NCBI GenBank assembly: GCA_017743585.1
Contig: JAGHYP010000136.1
Coordinates: 1 to 7,328 of the forward strand
DNA from: Chloroflexota bacterium
GTDB taxonomy: Bacteria; Chloroflexota; Anaerolineae; Aggregatilineales; UBA2796
DNA length: 7,328 bases
Direction: 5' to 3'
Shown here: positions 6,051-7,328 of the stretch, one piece after another
How positions within the stretch are numbered: position 1 is the stretch's first letter
How the letters are laid out: every line of letters starts with the position of its first letter
Position numbers and translations under genes: made by a program
The notes under the pieces: generated by a model
Databases searched by the model: none
What the model saw: the letters and a program-made list of their open reading frames with translations, nothing else
Told to the model about the DNA's origin: nothing

Positions 6051-6347
6051 CTAGCGCGTCCGCTGGCATTTCCACAAGCGCGCGGCTTGTTGGCGTGTCG
6101 CGGCGCGCACAGCACGCGGATCGTTGGGCAACTCGCGCCACTACCTGTTGACCATCATGCCGCCAACCTCGCAGCTGGAAAGCGGCACCAAGGCGACTTT
6201 GACGCCGCGCCGCGCCAGAGTGCTGATTTCCTCAGCGCTGATCTGCACGCACGGCGACGCTATGGCGCGCTCGCTCAGCACGCCGAGCGAAAAATTATAC
6301 GTGCGGATTGTGCAGTGAGGCGAGATAGCTTGCGCGCTAAGTCGCCT
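6051..6347 (-). pseudogene. Unidentified coding remnant interrupted by TAG
   Basis: On the - strand a frame stays open from 6347 to a TAG at 6143-6141 and then continues in the same frame for 29 codons to a TAG at 6053-6051. It has gene-like composition on both sides of the first TAG: LSERAIASPCVQISAEEI and LARRGVKVALVPLSSCEVGG before it, WRELPNDPRAVRAATRQQA after it. There is no plausible ATG at the left end of the frame and no ribosome binding site. The AEEI..LARRGVKVALVPLSSCE stretch vaguely recalls both amidohydrolases (DEEI..LAERG.SVAHNPLSN) and the creatininase N-terminus (LPLGS.EQHG), but I cannot decide and name neither. It ends 37 bp before the globin ATG, so it may once have been part of that transcript. 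It could instead be a short leader region. Confidence 0.4.
6294..6299 (-). promoter_or_regulatory. Possible -10 box (TATAAT) upstream of the globin set
   Basis: A perfect TATAAT on the - strand lies within the degraded region, 281 nt before the globin ATG, and is followed by TTTT and a 6-bp inverted repeat (TCGCTC/GAGCGA). No matching -35 hexamer is visible. If used, it would give the globin transcript a long leader over the second remnant. Confidence 0.3.
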
Positions 6348-6520
6348 TCAGCCGTTGCCGCCAAGCGTAGATCACGAGCGCGATGAGCGTGGCTAGGTAT
6401 TGGAATCATCTGCGGCAGCTGCGAAGGCACATCAAAGCTGCCCAAGCGCGTTTCCAGCGCAGCAAATGCGCCGAAGCGCAGCGCAGCGATCAGTGTGCCG
6501 AGCGGCGTGTAGCCGCCTAG
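6337..6520 (-). pseudogene. C-terminal remnant of a sugar/nucleoside-type ABC transporter permease, frameshifted
   Basis: The - strand reads LGGYTPLGTLIAALRFG, then AALETRLGSFDVPSQLPQMIP. Deleting one A at about 6400 restores YLATLIALVIYAWRQRLKAT followed by TAG (6339-6337). This is the typical C-terminal end of permeases in the family that includes the BmpA/NupQ-type nucleoside and simple-sugar ABC importers: a 'GG.TPLGT' turn, an FG-containing helix, 'P.Q....PYL' and a last hydrophobic helix. The first ~250 residues are missing; the homology begins directly after an in-frame TAG (6523-6521), only 38 bp from the tatA stop. The truncated start, the frameshift and the absence of any start codon or ribosome binding site mark it as a decayed fragment, probably left by a deletion that joined tatA to the end of an ABC transporter operon. 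The family assignment is by eye. Confidence 0.65.
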
Positions 6521-6558
6521 CTAGCGCTGCGTCACAGATGAAGTAAAATAGACGCCGC

Positions 6559-6744
6559 TCAGGCTTTAGGATTGGCCAGATCGCGGTTCTGCTCTTCAGC
6601 GGGTTTATCGCCCTCGCTCACGCCGCGCCTGAACTCGCGGACTGCCGTGCCAAGCTCACGGCCGAGCCGCCCGATGCGCCCCGCGCCGAACAGCACCACA
6701 ATGATCACCAAGATGATCAACAATTCGGTTGGACCGAGATGCAT
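6559..6744 (-). CDS. tatA: TatA/TatE-type twin-arginine translocase subunit
   Basis: The 61-residue protein is the pore-forming subunit that exports folded proteins carrying a twin-arginine signal. It has the family layout: short N-terminus with GPTELLIILVIIVVLFGAG (membrane helix residues 4-19 and the conserved Phe19-Gly20 hinge), then the amphipathic helix GRLGRELGTAVREFRRG, then a charged tail with EGDKPAEEQNRD. The usual Pro in 'RLPEL' after the hinge is replaced by Gly (GRIGRLG), a modest deviation. At 61 residues it is in the normal range. An excellent AAGGAG lies 7 nt before the ATG and a TATAAT box lies 45 nt upstream, so it has its own promoter. No tatC or tatB is seen beside it; both must lie elsewhere if the pathway works. 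Confidence 0.92.
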   Translation of the reverse strand: MHLGPTELLIILVIIVVLFGAGRIGRLGRELGTAVREFRRGVSEGDKPAEEQNRDLANPKA

Positions 6745-6751
6745 CTCAACG

Positions 6752-6757
6752 CTCCTT
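6752..6757 (-). promoter_or_regulatory. Ribosome binding site of tatA
   Basis: A perfect AAGGAG lies 7 nt before ATG 6744 and confirms the chosen start. Confidence 0.8.
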
Positions 6758-6788
6758 TGAGCAAGCGCCCTGAACTTTAAGTCTTTGC

Positions 6789-6794
6789 ATTATA
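6789..6794 (-). promoter_or_regulatory. -10 box of the tatA promoter
   Basis: A perfect TATAAT on the - strand lies 45 nt upstream of the tatA ATG, giving a leader of roughly 38 nt. No TTGACA-like -35 hexamer is seen; an inverted repeat (6802-6816) occupies the spacer and -35 region, which suggests dependence on, or control by, a DNA-binding protein. Confidence 0.55.
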
Positions 6795-6801
6795 ACGGCA
6801 A

Positions 6802-6816
6802 CGCGTTCGCAACGCG
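6802..6816. promoter_or_regulatory. 15-bp inverted repeat over the tatA promoter (candidate operator)
   Basis: CGCGTT-CGC-AACGCG is a perfect inverted repeat with 6-bp arms and a 3-nt centre. The heptamer CAACGCG also occurs twice in direct orientation (6799-6805 and 6810-6816). It lies 7 bp upstream of the tatA -10 box, where a regulator would touch or block polymerase. Such a repeat is not very rare in GC-rich DNA, so function is inferred from position only. Confidence 0.35.
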
Positions 6817-6842
6817 AGTTGTGGACGCACGGCAGGCATTCT

Positions 6843-6857
6843 GCGCGCCGAGCGCGC
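6843..6857. promoter_or_regulatory. 15-bp inverted repeat near the -35 region of malQ
   Basis: GCGCGC-CGA-GCGCGC has 6-bp arms and a 3-nt centre, the same geometry as the repeat at 6802-6816, and covers the expected -35 region of the malQ promoter. Alternating GC makes it a low-complexity motif, so this is weak evidence for an operator. Confidence 0.25.
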
Positions 6858-6871
6858 CTCGCAAAATCGAG

Positions 6872-6877
6872 TATAAT
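6872..6877 (+). promoter_or_regulatory. -10 box of the malQ promoter
   Basis: A perfect TATAAT lies 41 nt upstream of the malQ ATG. No good -35 hexamer is seen at 16-18 bp. The box points away from the tatA promoter, so the 174-bp spacer is a divergent promoter region. Confidence 0.5.
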
Positions 6878-6918
6878 TGGGGCGATGTGCAACCCCATCC
6901 ACTCGGAGCTGAACATTC

Positions 6919-7328
6919 ATGTGCTTCCCGCGCGCCAGCGGCATCTTGCTTCATCCAACTTCGCTGCCCGCTCGCTACGGCATCGGCGATCTGGGAGCGT
7001 TCGCCTACCGCTTCGTGGATTACTTAGTCGCGGCAGAGCAATCGCTGTGGCAAGTCCTGCCGCTCGGTCCGACCATCATCTACGATTCGCCCTATCAGAC
7101 TCTCTCCGCCTTCGCGGGCAATCCGAACTTGATCAGCCTCGATAAACTGGTCGAAGATGGCTGGCTTGAGCCAAGCGACCTCGCCGACGCGCCAAATTTC
7201 CCTGAGCATACCGTCCGCTACGGCGAGGTGATCCCCTATCACGAGCAAAAGCTCGATCTCGCCTATGTGCGCTTCAAAGAGCGCGCCGATCCCAGCGCGC
7301 GGCAGGCTTTCGAAGCATGGTGCGAGCG
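6919..7328 (+). CDS. malQ: 4-alpha-glucanotransferase (amylomaltase), N-terminal part
   Basis: MalQ (GH77) transfers alpha-1,4-glucan segments between maltodextrins or to glucose in glycogen and maltodextrin metabolism in the cytoplasm. The first 136 residues are in the window; the catalytic residues lie beyond the right edge. The N-terminus is unmistakable: PRASGILLHPTSLPARYGIGD, GAFAYRFVDYLVAAEQSLWQ, VLPLGPT, DSPYQTLSAFAGNPNLISLD, then KLVEDGWLEPSDL. One deviation: where most family members have GPTGYGDSPYQ, this protein has Ile53-Ile54-Tyr55 in place of Gly-Tyr-Gly. The ATG is preceded by GGAG with 10 nt spacing, and the protein begins, as usual, a few residues before the GILLHPTSLP motif. 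The gene starts a + strand unit from its own promoter, divergent from tatA. Confidence 0.95.
   Translation, partial: MCFPRASGILLHPTSLPARYGIGDLGAFAYRFVDYLVAAEQSLWQVLPLGPTIIYDSPYQTLSAFAGNPNLISLDKLVEDGWLEPSDLADAPNFPEHTVRYGEVIPYHEQKLDLAYVRFKERADPSARQAFEAWCE

Noticed and set aside
6014..6115. 34-residue N-terminal extension of the globin from ATG 6115
   Set aside because: The globin fold starts at ATG 6013, and the extension lies in the degraded region and has no domain-like character.
6270..6300. Inverted repeat TCGCTC/GAGCGA next to an A-run, considered as a + strand terminator
   Set aside because: On the + strand the hairpin is followed by A residues, not T, and no + strand gene ends there.
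6124..6318. Open + strand frame of 64 codons in the degraded island
   Set aside because: It has no ribosome binding site and no recognisable domain, and its opposite strand shows more protein-like composition (VALVPLSSCEVGG); it is most likely a shadow.

Overview
The window (about 60% G+C by eye) most resembles a member of the Chloroflexota, probably Anaerolineae-like. This is an inference from protein style: exported proteins with long Pro/Thr-rich linkers, a GT87-type membrane glycosyltransferase, an F420-type luciferase-like oxidoreductase, a group II truncated haemoglobin and a DhnA/FbaB-type aldolase. Nothing here fixes the taxon. Seven genes look intact, one (malQ) runs off the right edge, and three reading frames are broken. 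I see no tRNA, rRNA, CRISPR array, insertion sequence or phage gene.

Left block, + strand, 1-2309: the 3' part of a NIF3-family gene, interrupted by an in-frame TAG; an exported Ig-like protein with a Pro/Thr stalk and a C-terminal membrane anchor; and a polytopic GT87/DUF2029 glycosyltransferase. They overlap by 14 and 4 bp, so they read as one transcript. The last gene converges on the - strand block with only 5 bp between the two stop codons.

Middle block, - strand, 6013 down to 2315: truncated haemoglobin, a three-helix membrane protein and a Pro/Thr-rich lipoprotein, joined by two ATGA overlaps. After a 48-bp gap with its own possible -10 box come a class I fructose-bisphosphate aldolase with a strong ribosome binding site and an LLM-class flavin/F420 oxidoreductase. 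A pair of competing hairpins lies between the last two.

Right block, 6014-7328: between the globin and tatA lies about 545 bp of decayed coding sequence on the - strand. It holds the C-terminal tail of a sugar/nucleoside-type ABC transporter permease with a one-base frameshift, then an unidentified reading frame cut by a TAG. tatA (- strand) and malQ (+ strand) diverge from a 174-bp spacer that has two opposed TATAAT boxes and two short perfect inverted repeats.

The likely functional links are glycogen/maltodextrin metabolism (malQ), central carbon flow (aldolase), cell-envelope proteins and their possible glycosylation (Ig-like protein with GT87), oxygen/NO chemistry (globin) and Tat export. 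The most distinctive items are the coupled globin-membrane protein-lipoprotein trio, the Ig-like protein/GT87 pair, and the three broken frames that each carry a TAG at the break or its edge.
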